Of a DNA stretch of 64,000 bases, positions 52,579 through 60,159 are shown in pieces. The notes below the pieces were generated by a model that had not been told where the DNA came from, did no database searches, and was given only the letters and a program-made list of their open reading frames with translations. Numbering within the stretch: the first letter of the stretch is position 1; each line of letters begins with the position of its first letter. Both the position numbers and the translations under genes were made by a program. The stretch spans positions 1-64,000 of the forward strand of contig RHKP01000009.1 of the NCBI GenBank assembly GCA_008363215.1, written 5' to 3'. The DNA comes from Cyanobacteria bacterium CYA (GTDB taxonomy: Bacteria > Planctomycetota > Phycisphaerae > Phycisphaerales > UBA1924).

Positions 52579-54186
52579 GTGGATCAGATGCTTTTGCTGG
52601 CACAGACGGCGGGGCAAGCCGGCGTCGTCATCATTATCTCGGTCGTGGTCGTCCTGTTCGTTCTGCTCTGCCTGATCATGTTCTACGCGGCGCGCTACAA
52701 GCGGTGCCCGTCGAACCGAATCCTGGTCATCTGGGGACGGGCGGGCAAGCAGTCGGCGCGGTGCTTCCACGGCGGCGGGCAGTTCATCTGGCCGATTTTC
52801 CAGGACTATGCGTACATGAGTCTGGAGCCGCTGGTGATCGAGATACCGCTGGAGGGCGCGCTGTCGCTGAACAACATTCGCGTCAACGTGCCTTCGACGT
52901 TCACGGTGGGGATTTCCAAGTCTCCGGTGATGATGGCCAACGCCGCCGAGCGCCTGCTGGGGCTGGACGGGCAGTCCATCCGCGAGCAGGCGCAGGACAT
53001 CATCCTGGGTCAGTTGCGTCTGGTGATCGCGACTCTGTCGATCGAAGAGATCAACAAGGACCGCGAGAAGTTCATGAGTCTGATCAACGAGAACGTGACG
53101 CAGGAGATCAACAAGATCGGTCTGGAACTGATCAACGTAAACATCCGCGACATCACGGACGAATCGGGCTACATCGTGGCGATCGGGCAGCGTGCTGCGG
53201 CCGAGGCGATCAATCGCGCCAAGGTCGAGGTGGCCGAGCAGGACCGCGAGGGCGCGATTGGACAGGCGCAGGCGGTGCGAGAGCAGAACGTGCGGGTGGC
53301 ACAGGAGAAGGCACTGTCCGAGCAGGGACAGAAGGAAGCCGAGCAGAAGAAGCGCATCGCAATCGCGGCGTACGAAGCCGAGGCTGTGCGCGGCGAGGTG
53401 CAGTCCAAGCGTGACCTCGAGATCGCCACGGCCGAGCGGAAGGCCGAGACGGTGGCGGCCAGCAAGCGCGCCGAGCAGGAGCAGCGCATCCAGGTGGCAT
53501 CGGCTGAGGCGTTGGCGGTGACGGGCGAGAACGAGAGTTCGGCCAAGGTGGCCGAGTCGAACGCGATCCTGGCGGAGATCCGGGCTGAAGCCAGTCGTCG
53601 CGCCGACGTGGCGCAGGCTGAGGCAAGGCAGAAGATTTTCCTGGCACAGCGTGAAGAGGAGTTGGCGCGGCTGGCCAAGACGGAACTGGCGCCGCAGGAG
53701 ATTGAGAAGAAGCGGATCGAGATCCAGGCCGAGGCCGAGGCCGAAAGGCAGCGTCGCGAAGCGCGGGGTCAGGCCGACGCGATTCTGGCCAAGTACATGG
53801 CCGAGGCGGAGGGCATTCAGAAGGTTCTGGAAGCCAAGGCCGAGGGATACCGCAAGTTGGTGGAGGCGTGTGCCGAGAATCCGCAGGTGGCGCCGACGCT
53901 GCTGATGATCGAGCAGTTGCCGCACCTGGTTGCCGAGCAGGTCAAGGCGATCCAGAACCTCAAGATCGACAAGATCACGGTCTGGGACAGCGGGCGAGGT
54001 GGGTCGCAGGTGGAAGGCAAGGGCGGAACCCGCGGCGCTACGGCCGACTTCCTCAGCGGGCTGATCGGGTCGCTGCCGGCGGTGCACGAACTGGCTAATC
54101 AGGCCGGGGTCGAACTGCCCGGGGCACTTGGGAGAGTGCGCAGTTCGGACCAATCCCCCCGCGCCGGAGAGGAATCGAAGAAGTAG
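52579..54186 (+). CDS. Flotillin family protein (SPFH)
   Basis: A 535-residue membrane scaffold. One N-terminal membrane segment (VVIIISVVVVLFVLLCLIMF), then an SPFH domain (RYKRCPSNRILVIWGRAGKQ; NNIRVNVPSTFTVGISKSPV; INKIGLELINVNIRDITDES). A long Ala/Glu/Lys coiled coil follows, with repeated EAE and QAE units (AEAEAERQRREARGQADAIL), the FloT tail pattern, and a C-terminal LLMIEQLPHLVAEQVKAIQN. The GTG at 52579 has gggagg 10 nt upstream. It would organise membrane microdomains with the NfeD-like partner. A strong terminator follows at 54232. Confidence 0.93.
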   Translation: MDQMLLLAQTAGQAGVVIIISVVVVLFVLLCLIMFYAARYKRCPSNRILVIWGRAGKQSARCFHGGGQFIWPIFQDYAYMSLEPLVIEIPLEGALSLNNIRVNVPSTFTVGISKSPVMMANAAERLLGLDGQSIREQAQDIILGQLRLVIATLSIEEINKDREKFMSLINENVTQEINKIGLELINVNIRDITDESGYIVAIGQRAAAEAINRAKVEVAEQDREGAIGQAQAVREQNVRVAQEKALSEQGQKEAEQKKRIAIAAYEAEAVRGEVQSKRDLEIATAERKAETVAASKRAEQEQRIQVASAEALAVTGENESSAKVAESNAILAEIRAEASRRADVAQAEARQKIFLAQREEELARLAKTELAPQEIEKKRIEIQAEAEAERQRREARGQADAILAKYMAEAEGIQKVLEAKAEGYRKLVEACAENPQVAPTLLMIEQLPHLVAEQVKAIQNLKIDKITVWDSGRGGSQVEGKGGTRGATADFLSGLIGSLPAVHELANQAGVELPGALGRVRSSDQSPRAGEESKK

Positions 54187-54231
54187 TTTGCCGGAGCGGC
54201 CCACCGCCGTCTGGAGCCGTGATGCGACACA

Positions 54232-54272
54232 CCGGAGCCCTGCCCGAGCGGCGGCAGGGCTCCGGCGGTTTT
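54232..54272 (+). terminator. Intrinsic terminator after the flotillin gene
   Basis: A perfect 13-bp stem: ccggagccctgcc (54232-54244) with ggcagggctccgg (54253-54265), 8-nt loop, then cgg and a T-rich tail (ttttctt). The best intrinsic terminator in the window. Confidence 0.85.
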
Positions 54273-54308
54273 CTTGCGAACCCGCGCGTCCGGCGCGTGC
54301 GAAGGCGC

Positions 54309-55106
54309 CTACTGCCCGTCGATCATGTTGAACACCCCGCCGAGCACCGAACCCTCCCCGACGCTCTTGCCGCCCTGCGACGGGGCGGCGGCGATGATGC
54401 GGTTGGCCAGGCGGCTGAAGGGGAGCGTCTGGAGCCAGACGGTTCCCGGTCCGCGCAGACGGGCGTAGAAGAACCCCTCTCCGCCGAAGAGTTTGTTCTT
54501 GATGCCCTTGACCATTTCGATGCTGTAATCGACCGATTTCTCAAACGCGACGATGCAGCCCGTGTCGACCTTGAGCGTCTCGCCGGACGCCAGAGTGCGT
54601 TTCAAGACGGTGCCTCCGGCGTGGCAGAACGCCAGCCCCCTCCCATCGGGCGCATGCAGGCGCTGGAGGATAAACCCTTCACCGCCGAACAGACCGGCCC
54701 CGAAGCGTCTGGTGAACGCGATGCCGACCTCAACCCCGCGGGCGGCACACAGGAACGAGTCCTTCTGGCACAGGAGCTCTCCGCCGAACTCGCCCAGTTC
54801 GAGCGGCACCACGTGCCCGGGATAGGGGGCCGCAAAGGCGCAGTCCCGCCTTTGCGAACTCTCGTTGGCGAACATGGTGATGAAGAACGACTCGCCGGTG
54901 ACCATGCGTTTGCCGGCCTCGAACAGGCGACCCATGATCCCGCCCGAGTCCTTTTTCATCGACAGCGACGTGGCCATCTCCACACCTTGCTCGAGGTACA
55001 TCATCGCCCCGGCTTCGCCGACCACGGCCTCGCCGGGGTCCAGCGTCACGATTACCGCCTGAAGGTCGTCGCCGATGATCTGATAGTCAATCACGTCCGC
55101 GCTCAT
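54309..55106 (-). CDS. AIM24/TIGR00266 family protein
   Basis: A 265-residue all-beta protein. The family signature is clear: VIDYQIIGDDLQAVIVTLDP, GEAVVGEAGAMMYLEQGVEM and RMVTGESFFITMF. Repeated GGEGFILQR, GGEGFFYARLRGPG and LASGETLKVDTGCIVAFE strands complete the fold. Function in bacteria is poorly known; eukaryotic AIM24 is a mitochondrial inner-membrane organiser. Convergent with the flotillin gene, so the shared context is with membrane-domain proteins, but expression is separate. Divergent from the cytochrome c gene. Confidence 0.93.
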   Translation of the reverse strand: MSADVIDYQIIGDDLQAVIVTLDPGEAVVGEAGAMMYLEQGVEMATSLSMKKDSGGIMGRLFEAGKRMVTGESFFITMFANESSQRRDCAFAAPYPGHVVPLELGEFGGELLCQKDSFLCAARGVEVGIAFTRRFGAGLFGGEGFILQRLHAPDGRGLAFCHAGGTVLKRTLASGETLKVDTGCIVAFEKSVDYSIEMVKGIKNKLFGGEGFFYARLRGPGTVWLQTLPFSRLANRIIAAAPSQGGKSVGEGSVLGGVFNMIDGQ

Positions 55107-55171
55107 GTGGTTCTCCCGTGTGGCGGGCGCTGCCGGCGCATCCCCGGGGCCCGCGTCTATTCTTGGTCATC

Positions 55172-55594
55172 ATGCCTACCCGGTTTCCCGTCGTTCTGAT
55201 CGGCCTGATCGCGCTGCTGGCCGGTCCTCCGGCCTGCGGCGAGAAGCCGACCGCCCCGGCCGCGCCGCGCCAATCTTCGCCCGAGAAGGGACGCCTGCTC
55301 TTCATACAGGTATGCACCCAGTGCCACGGCGCCGACGCCCGGGGCGTGGACTTTCTCGGTGCCGATCTGAAGGCCAGCGCGTTCTTCAACCAGAGCGACG
55401 AGCAGGCTGTCATCGACCTGATCGTCCGGGGCAAGCCCGCCACTGCGGATCGCCCGGCGATGCCCCCCAGGGGGGGACGACTCAGCATGACCGAGGACGA
55501 CATCCGCGACATCATCGCGTATATCGACTCTCTCCCTGGCCCGAGTGTGCCGCAGGCCCCGCCCGCCGAGGCATCGCCGACCACCGCTCCCTGA
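55172..55594 (+). CDS. Secreted mono-heme c-type cytochrome
   Basis: A 140-residue protein with a signal peptide (PVVLIGLIALLAGPPA). The Cys after it could be a lipidation site, but the lipobox is poor. The heme motif CTQCHGADARG (CxxCH) comes at about residue 50, and a Met ligand is available in RPAMPPRGGRLS. The C-terminal helix DDIRDIIAYIDSL is typical of cytochrome c class I. It ends with a Pro/Ala-rich tail. An electron shuttle of unknown partner: no oxidase or dehydrogenase is adjacent. The ATG at 55172 is preferred to an upstream start at 55118. Confidence 0.88.
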   Translation: MPTRFPVVLIGLIALLAGPPACGEKPTAPAAPRQSSPEKGRLLFIQVCTQCHGADARGVDFLGADLKASAFFNQSDEQAVIDLIVRGKPATADRPAMPPRGGRLSMTEDDIRDIIAYIDSLPGPSVPQAPPAEASPTTAP

Positions 55595-55616
55595 TGGCCC
55601 CGTCCCACGAGCAGAC

Positions 55617-56534
55617 GTGCCCGAACCAACCCACATTCCGGTGCTGATGGACGAGGTGCTGGCAGCGCTTGAGCCCAGGCCGGGTCAGACGCTGGTCGAC
55701 TGCACCGCCGGACTTGGGGGGCATTCTGCCCGCATCGCCGAGCGACTCGGACCTGCCGGGCGCGTGGTGCTTTTCGACCTTGACCCGGACAACCTCGCCC
55801 GGGCGACCGAGGCAGTGGGGCGCGCGCTGGGCAACCCGTCGAGGGTGGTCGCGGTGCACGGGAGTTTCGCCTGGATTGGGCGCGAACTGACGCGTCGGGG
55901 GCTGGTGGGCGATCTGCTGCTGGCCGACCTGGGGTTTGCATCTAACCAGATGGACGATCCACAGCGTGGGTTCAGTTTTCGTCAGGATGGCCCGCTGGAC
56001 ATGCGGCTGGATCCGTCGGGCCCGGTGACGGCGGCGGATCTGGTCTCCCAACTGTCCGAGCGCGAGTTGGCGGACCTGATCTTCCGGTACGGCGAGGACC
56101 GGTTGTCGAGGCGGATCGCGCGGGCCATTGCGGAGGAACGTCAAAAACAGCCGATGTCCACCACAGGAAGACTGGCATCGGTTGTTGAGCAGGCGTATCC
56201 GCCGGCGGCGCGGCGGGGTCCGATCCATGCGGCCACGCGCACCTTTCAGGCGTTGCGCATCGCGGTGAACGACGAGATCGGGAACCTCGAGTCGCTGCTT
56301 GCCGGCCTGGTCGGCCAGTCGGAGTCGCATGAGTGGCTGTCGGCCGGAGCGCGTGTTGCGATCATCTCGTTCCACAGTCTGGAGGATCGCCCGGTGAAAC
56401 AGACGTTCGCCCAACTCGCGTCGGCGGAGAAGGCGCGTCTTATCCACCGCAAGGTGGTTTTTGCATCAGAATCGGAGATCACGAACAATGCGCGTGCCCG
56501 ATCTGCTAGACTCAGAGCGCTCGAGTTGCTGTGA
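55617..56534 (+). CDS. rsmH: 16S rRNA (cytosine1402-N4)-methyltransferase
   Basis: A 305-residue methyltransferase (formerly MraW). HIPVLMDEVLAALEPRPGQT and VDCTAGLGGHSARIAERL form the N-terminal SAM-binding block; LLADLGFASNQMDDPQRGFS is the family motif, and GARVAIISFHSLEDRPVK is near the C-terminus. It methylates C1402 of 16S rRNA in the P site. The GTG at 55617 gives VPEPTHIPVLM, the conserved start. This gene opens a division/cell-wall cluster together with ftsL and ftsI; mraZ is not upstream. Confidence 0.96.
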   Translation: MPEPTHIPVLMDEVLAALEPRPGQTLVDCTAGLGGHSARIAERLGPAGRVVLFDLDPDNLARATEAVGRALGNPSRVVAVHGSFAWIGRELTRRGLVGDLLLADLGFASNQMDDPQRGFSFRQDGPLDMRLDPSGPVTAADLVSQLSERELADLIFRYGEDRLSRRIARAIAEERQKQPMSTTGRLASVVEQAYPPAARRGPIHAATRTFQALRIAVNDEIGNLESLLAGLVGQSESHEWLSAGARVAIISFHSLEDRPVKQTFAQLASAEKARLIHRKVVFASESEITNNARARSARLRALELL

Positions 56535-56638
56535 GAGGATGTCGTCGCTCGGGCGTCGTTTCCGGAACGTGAGCCAGGACGGCAATCGTGCCGGAGTGGG
56601 GATTTCCGCAAGCGTCATGGAAGCAAGGATGCTCATTC

Positions 56639-57523
56639 GTGACCCGTGAACACAAACTCGCACTGATTGTTGGTTTCTCACTCGTCCTCGTGGTCGGGAT
56701 CCTGATCTCGGACCACCTCTCGCCGGCCTCGCTTGATGAGCCGCTGGAGACGCTGTCCTTCAACCTGCCGCTGGCCGACCCGGAGGCGTTCGTGGTGCCG
56801 TCGCCTCGCTCCTCTCTGCCGACCAACCGGATGATCGAGGAGCAGCCTGCCGAGCCGATCACACCCGGCGACAGGGGTTCTTCCCAACTGCCGATCGAGT
56901 CGTTGGCGGACGATGCCTCATCCGAGCCTGGCCCGGCACCGCAGGACGAAGTCAAGCCATTCGAGATCGTGCAGGGCACGGGTGGCCGGAACGTCGAGCA
57001 GCCCGGCGGGCGCCGCGGCGACTCGCCGCGGATCCCGGGCTTCGTGCCGGTCGGAGGCGAGCGTCAGGGCGGCGCGCCCAAGCCTCCGACTTACACCGAG
57101 TACGTGGTGAAGAAGGGCGACACTCTGGCCGGGATCGCCCGGCGCTTTCTCGGCTCGGACGAGCGGTGGCCCGAACTCCAGGCGCTCAATCCCGGGCTGG
57201 TCTCGCCCGAGGGCGGCGTGAATGCCGACGTGAAACTGAAGATCCCGGTGCTGGTCAACTCGAACGAGGGGACGCCGGCGCGCGTGGACACCACGCCGGC
57301 GCACAAGCCCGAGGTCAAGCCCGAACAGAAGCCCCGCAACGACACCAGGCCCGCCAGCGCGCGGACCTACGTCGTCAAGGCGAATGACACCCTCTCGCAG
57401 ATCGCCCAGCGCGAACTGGGCTCCAAGAATCGCATGGCCGAGATCCTCAAACTCAATAAGGACAAGATCTCCAACCCGGACGAGATCTACGAGGGTTTGA
57501 AGTTGATCCTGCCGGCCGCTTGA
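56639..57523 (+). CDS. Membrane-anchored protein with two LysM domains
   Basis: A 294-residue protein. A transmembrane segment (KLALIVGFSLVLVVGILI, about residues 6-23), then a disordered Pro/Glu-rich region, then LysM 1 (YVVKKGDTLAGIARRFLGSD...LKIPVLV) and LysM 2 (YVVKANDTLSQIAQRELGSK...GLKLILPAA). LysM binds N-acetylglucosamine polymers. The GTG at 56639 has aagga about 10 nt upstream. It sits between rsmH and ftsL in the division cluster and may help connect septal peptidoglycan to the membrane. Confidence 0.9.
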   Translation: MTREHKLALIVGFSLVLVVGILISDHLSPASLDEPLETLSFNLPLADPEAFVVPSPRSSLPTNRMIEEQPAEPITPGDRGSSQLPIESLADDASSEPGPAPQDEVKPFEIVQGTGGRNVEQPGGRRGDSPRIPGFVPVGGERQGGAPKPPTYTEYVVKKGDTLAGIARRFLGSDERWPELQALNPGLVSPEGGVNADVKLKIPVLVNSNEGTPARVDTTPAHKPEVKPEQKPRNDTRPASARTYVVKANDTLSQIAQRELGSKNRMAEILKLNKDKISNPDEIYEGLKLILPAA

Positions 57524-57533
57524 GAGGGTCGGG

Positions 57534-57848
57534 TTGTTCTGCAAGTTGCTGGCCATCATCATTGCGATCGGACTCACCGCGTGTGGGTTGCTCTCGATGC
57601 GCCAGGCCCGGCTCCAGGCGGTGCATGAACTGGCCGACGCGCAGTTGCGCATCTGGCGGCACGATGAACGACTGCTGCTGCTGCGGGCGAAGATCGCCCA
57701 GCGGATCACGCCCGACGGAGTCCGAGAGATGCTGGCCCGCTGCGCGGACCTGCCCGAACTGATCGATGCGGCCGACGCCGGGTGGGTTTCGCTGCCTGAC
57801 GAAGCGCCGGTTGACCCCTGGGCCCGTAGGCCGGAGCAACACCCGTGA
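57534..57848 (+). CDS. FtsL-like small bitopic protein
   Basis: A 104-residue protein: one N-terminal membrane helix (LLAIIIAIGLTACGLLSM), then a leucine/glutamine-rich coiled coil (QARLQAVHELADAQLRIWRH; LLLLRAKIAQRI) and a short tail. This is the architecture of FtsL/DivIC. Position supports it: directly upstream of ftsI with a GTGA overlap, in the same place ftsL occupies in other division clusters. The start is TTG at 57534 with a gagaggg Shine-Dalgarno. Sequence alone is too short and variable to be decisive. Confidence 0.7.
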   Translation: MFCKLLAIIIAIGLTACGLLSMRQARLQAVHELADAQLRIWRHDERLLLLRAKIAQRITPDGVREMLARCADLPELIDAADAGWVSLPDEAPVDPWARRPEQHP

Positions 57849-59914
57849 ACCCGCGTGCGTGGACACGCGAGTTCGCCGCCGGGCTTCTGGTCGCGGGCTT
57901 TTTCACCATGATGCTGCTCGCCGTAGCGGCGCGCATCGTCATGCTCCAGACCAGCCCGCCTCAGCCGCTGCGCCCGTTCCTGAGCGAACGGGCGTCCAAC
58001 CGCAACATCCAGCCGTTGCGTGGCGACCTGCTCGACCGCCGCGGGCGGGTGCTCTCGACCACCTGCTTCTCGTACCGCGTCATCGTCGACCCGGTCACGT
58101 TCGCCGATCCGCCGGACGAGGCGATCGTCAAACTGGCCGAGGCCTCCGGGCTTGATCCCGGCGTAGTCGGGCAGCGCGTGGTGCTGGCGCAGGGTGAGAA
58201 TGATCTTCGACAGGCTGCCCTTGATGAGTGGAACGGCGCGGGGCAGGAGCCAGAAAGTCCCAAGGGACTGTTGGCTACCCTCTCCTGGCGGCTGCGTGCG
58301 CGCCAGCCCGACGCGGGCGTTGAGGGCCCCGGCATAACCCCGTGGGCCGAGCAGGCCGGTCAACCTCCGCCGCTCATCCGCTACCTGCCCATCGATCCGC
58401 CGCTCGATCGCGAGCACGCCGACCGTGTGCTGGGGGCGCGTCTCTCCGGCGTCACGATCGAAACGCAGCCGATGCGCGCCTACCCCGGCGGCACGCTGGC
58501 CTCCTCCGTCGTCGGCAAGGTGGGCTTCGGGCACGTCGGTCTGCTCGGCGCCGAACAGATGCTCGACACACGCCTCTCCGGTGAGCCGGGCCACATGCGC
58601 TACGTCCGCGATGCGTCCGGACGCCCGCTGTGGGTCGGACGTGGCGACTGGGTGAGCCCGACCCGCGGCGACGACGTGCGCCTGGCTGTCGACCTGGAGA
58701 TCCAGCGCATCGCCAGCGAGGAACTGATCAGGGGCGTACACGACGCCGACGCGGCCGGGGGACGCATCGTGATCATTGACCCTCGCACGGGCGAACTGCT
58801 GGCGATGGTCGATTATGTGCGCGATGATGTAGACGCCGTCCCCTTCCCGTGGGTGCCCAAGGACTCGAAAGAGACGCCGTCCGTCAATCCCGATCGCTCA
58901 ACCTGGCCCCGCTATCGCGTGATCCAGCCCGACCTTGCGAGGGCGACCGACCCTTCGCTGGGGCGCAATCGGTGCGTCGAAGACGTATACGAACCGGGTT
59001 CGACCTTCAAGCCCTTCGTCTGGGCGCTGGCACGCCAGGAGGGCAAACTGCCCGACGGGGAGGTCATCACCTTCGACCCGTCCAACTATCGCACCCCGTA
59101 TGGACGGGCGCTGGCCGACGTAACCAAGCGGGCCCAACTCACCTGGCCGGAAGTGCTGGTGTTCTCCTCGAACATCGGCATGTCGAAGGCGGCCGAGCGG
59201 ATCTCGCACCAGCAGACGCGCTCGCTGGTCCGGCGTCTGGGCTTTGGGCAGCGCACCGAACTGAACTTTCGCGGTGAAACCGGCGGGCTGGTCACCAGCG
59301 CGCGCGACTGGACCGAGTACACGCAGACTTCCGTGGCGATCGGCTACGAGATCGGGGTCACGCCGGTGCAGATGGTGCGCGCGTTTTCCGCCTTTGCCCG
59401 CAACGGCGACTTGAGCGGCACCATCCCCTCGCTGCGACTGACCGCCTTTGACCCTGAAGAGCCGCTGGCCGGGCTGCACGAGCGCGTGTTCGAGCCGCGC
59501 ACGGCGATGGAAGTGCGTCGCGCCATCACCGGCGTGGTCGATCGCATGGACCAGATGCGCCTGCTGCGCGACAAGGAAGACGTGCCGGTGACGTATCAGA
59601 TGTTCGGGAAGTCGGGCACGGCCAAGATCGCCGTCACGCCGCCGCCCGGGTTCCGGCGTCCCAGGCACGCCAAGGGCTACTTCGAGCGTCAGTACAACTC
59701 GAGTTTCATCGCCGGTGCGCCGTTCGACGACCCTCGCCTGGTCGTGCTGGTCATCATCGACGATCCGTCGCCCGAACTGGTGCGCATCCAGCGCGCCTAC
59801 GGCTCGGCCGTCGCCGGACCGGTGGTGCGCCGCGTCATGGAGCGGGCGCTGCGATACATCGGCGTCCCGCCTGACGCGCCCAAGGGCGACGGCATCGCTG
59901 CGGCGCAGCCATAA
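57845..59914 (+). CDS. ftsI: Penicillin-binding protein, FtsI/PBP3 type (class B transpeptidase)
   Basis: A 689-residue division transpeptidase. N-terminal membrane anchor (AGLLVAGFFTMMLLAVAARI), then the N-terminal dimerisation module (NIQPLRGDLLDRRGRVLS; SSVVGKVGFGHVGLLGAEQM). Catalytic motifs: EPGSTFKPF (Ser386, SxxK), FSSNIGMSK (SxN at 441-443) and GKSGTAKIAV (KSG at 589-591). It cross-links septal peptidoglycan. It begins with GTG at 57845, overlapping the FtsL-like stop. No PASTA domain. The product is longer than E. coli FtsI (588) because of insertions between the anchor and the transpeptidase core. murE, murF and the rest of a dcw cluster do not follow. Confidence 0.94.
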   Translation: MNPRAWTREFAAGLLVAGFFTMMLLAVAARIVMLQTSPPQPLRPFLSERASNRNIQPLRGDLLDRRGRVLSTTCFSYRVIVDPVTFADPPDEAIVKLAEASGLDPGVVGQRVVLAQGENDLRQAALDEWNGAGQEPESPKGLLATLSWRLRARQPDAGVEGPGITPWAEQAGQPPPLIRYLPIDPPLDREHADRVLGARLSGVTIETQPMRAYPGGTLASSVVGKVGFGHVGLLGAEQMLDTRLSGEPGHMRYVRDASGRPLWVGRGDWVSPTRGDDVRLAVDLEIQRIASEELIRGVHDADAAGGRIVIIDPRTGELLAMVDYVRDDVDAVPFPWVPKDSKETPSVNPDRSTWPRYRVIQPDLARATDPSLGRNRCVEDVYEPGSTFKPFVWALARQEGKLPDGEVITFDPSNYRTPYGRALADVTKRAQLTWPEVLVFSSNIGMSKAAERISHQQTRSLVRRLGFGQRTELNFRGETGGLVTSARDWTEYTQTSVAIGYEIGVTPVQMVRAFSAFARNGDLSGTIPSLRLTAFDPEEPLAGLHERVFEPRTAMEVRRAITGVVDRMDQMRLLRDKEDVPVTYQMFGKSGTAKIAVTPPPGFRRPRHAKGYFERQYNSSFIAGAPFDDPRLVVLVIIDDPSPELVRIQRAYGSAVAGPVVRRVMERALRYIGVPPDAPKGDGIAAAQP

Positions 59915-60159
59915 TAGGGGTTTGCAAGAGCGCGTGCGCTCCAGCCGGGCGGTGCGACAGATCGCACGCCTGCTCGATTGCTGCTGCGATTGCGTCGCAG
60001 CCTGGGTACGCGCGGTTGCTCAGGTTGCGGCTGCGCATCCGCGCCTGCTTCACCTGGCCTGATCGGAGTTGCACCGTTCTTCACGCACCGCCATCGCTGC
60101 CAAACGTCCCTGCCTTCTATTTGCGCCGCGGGAAAGACGATCTGAAGGTTTCTCCCGCC

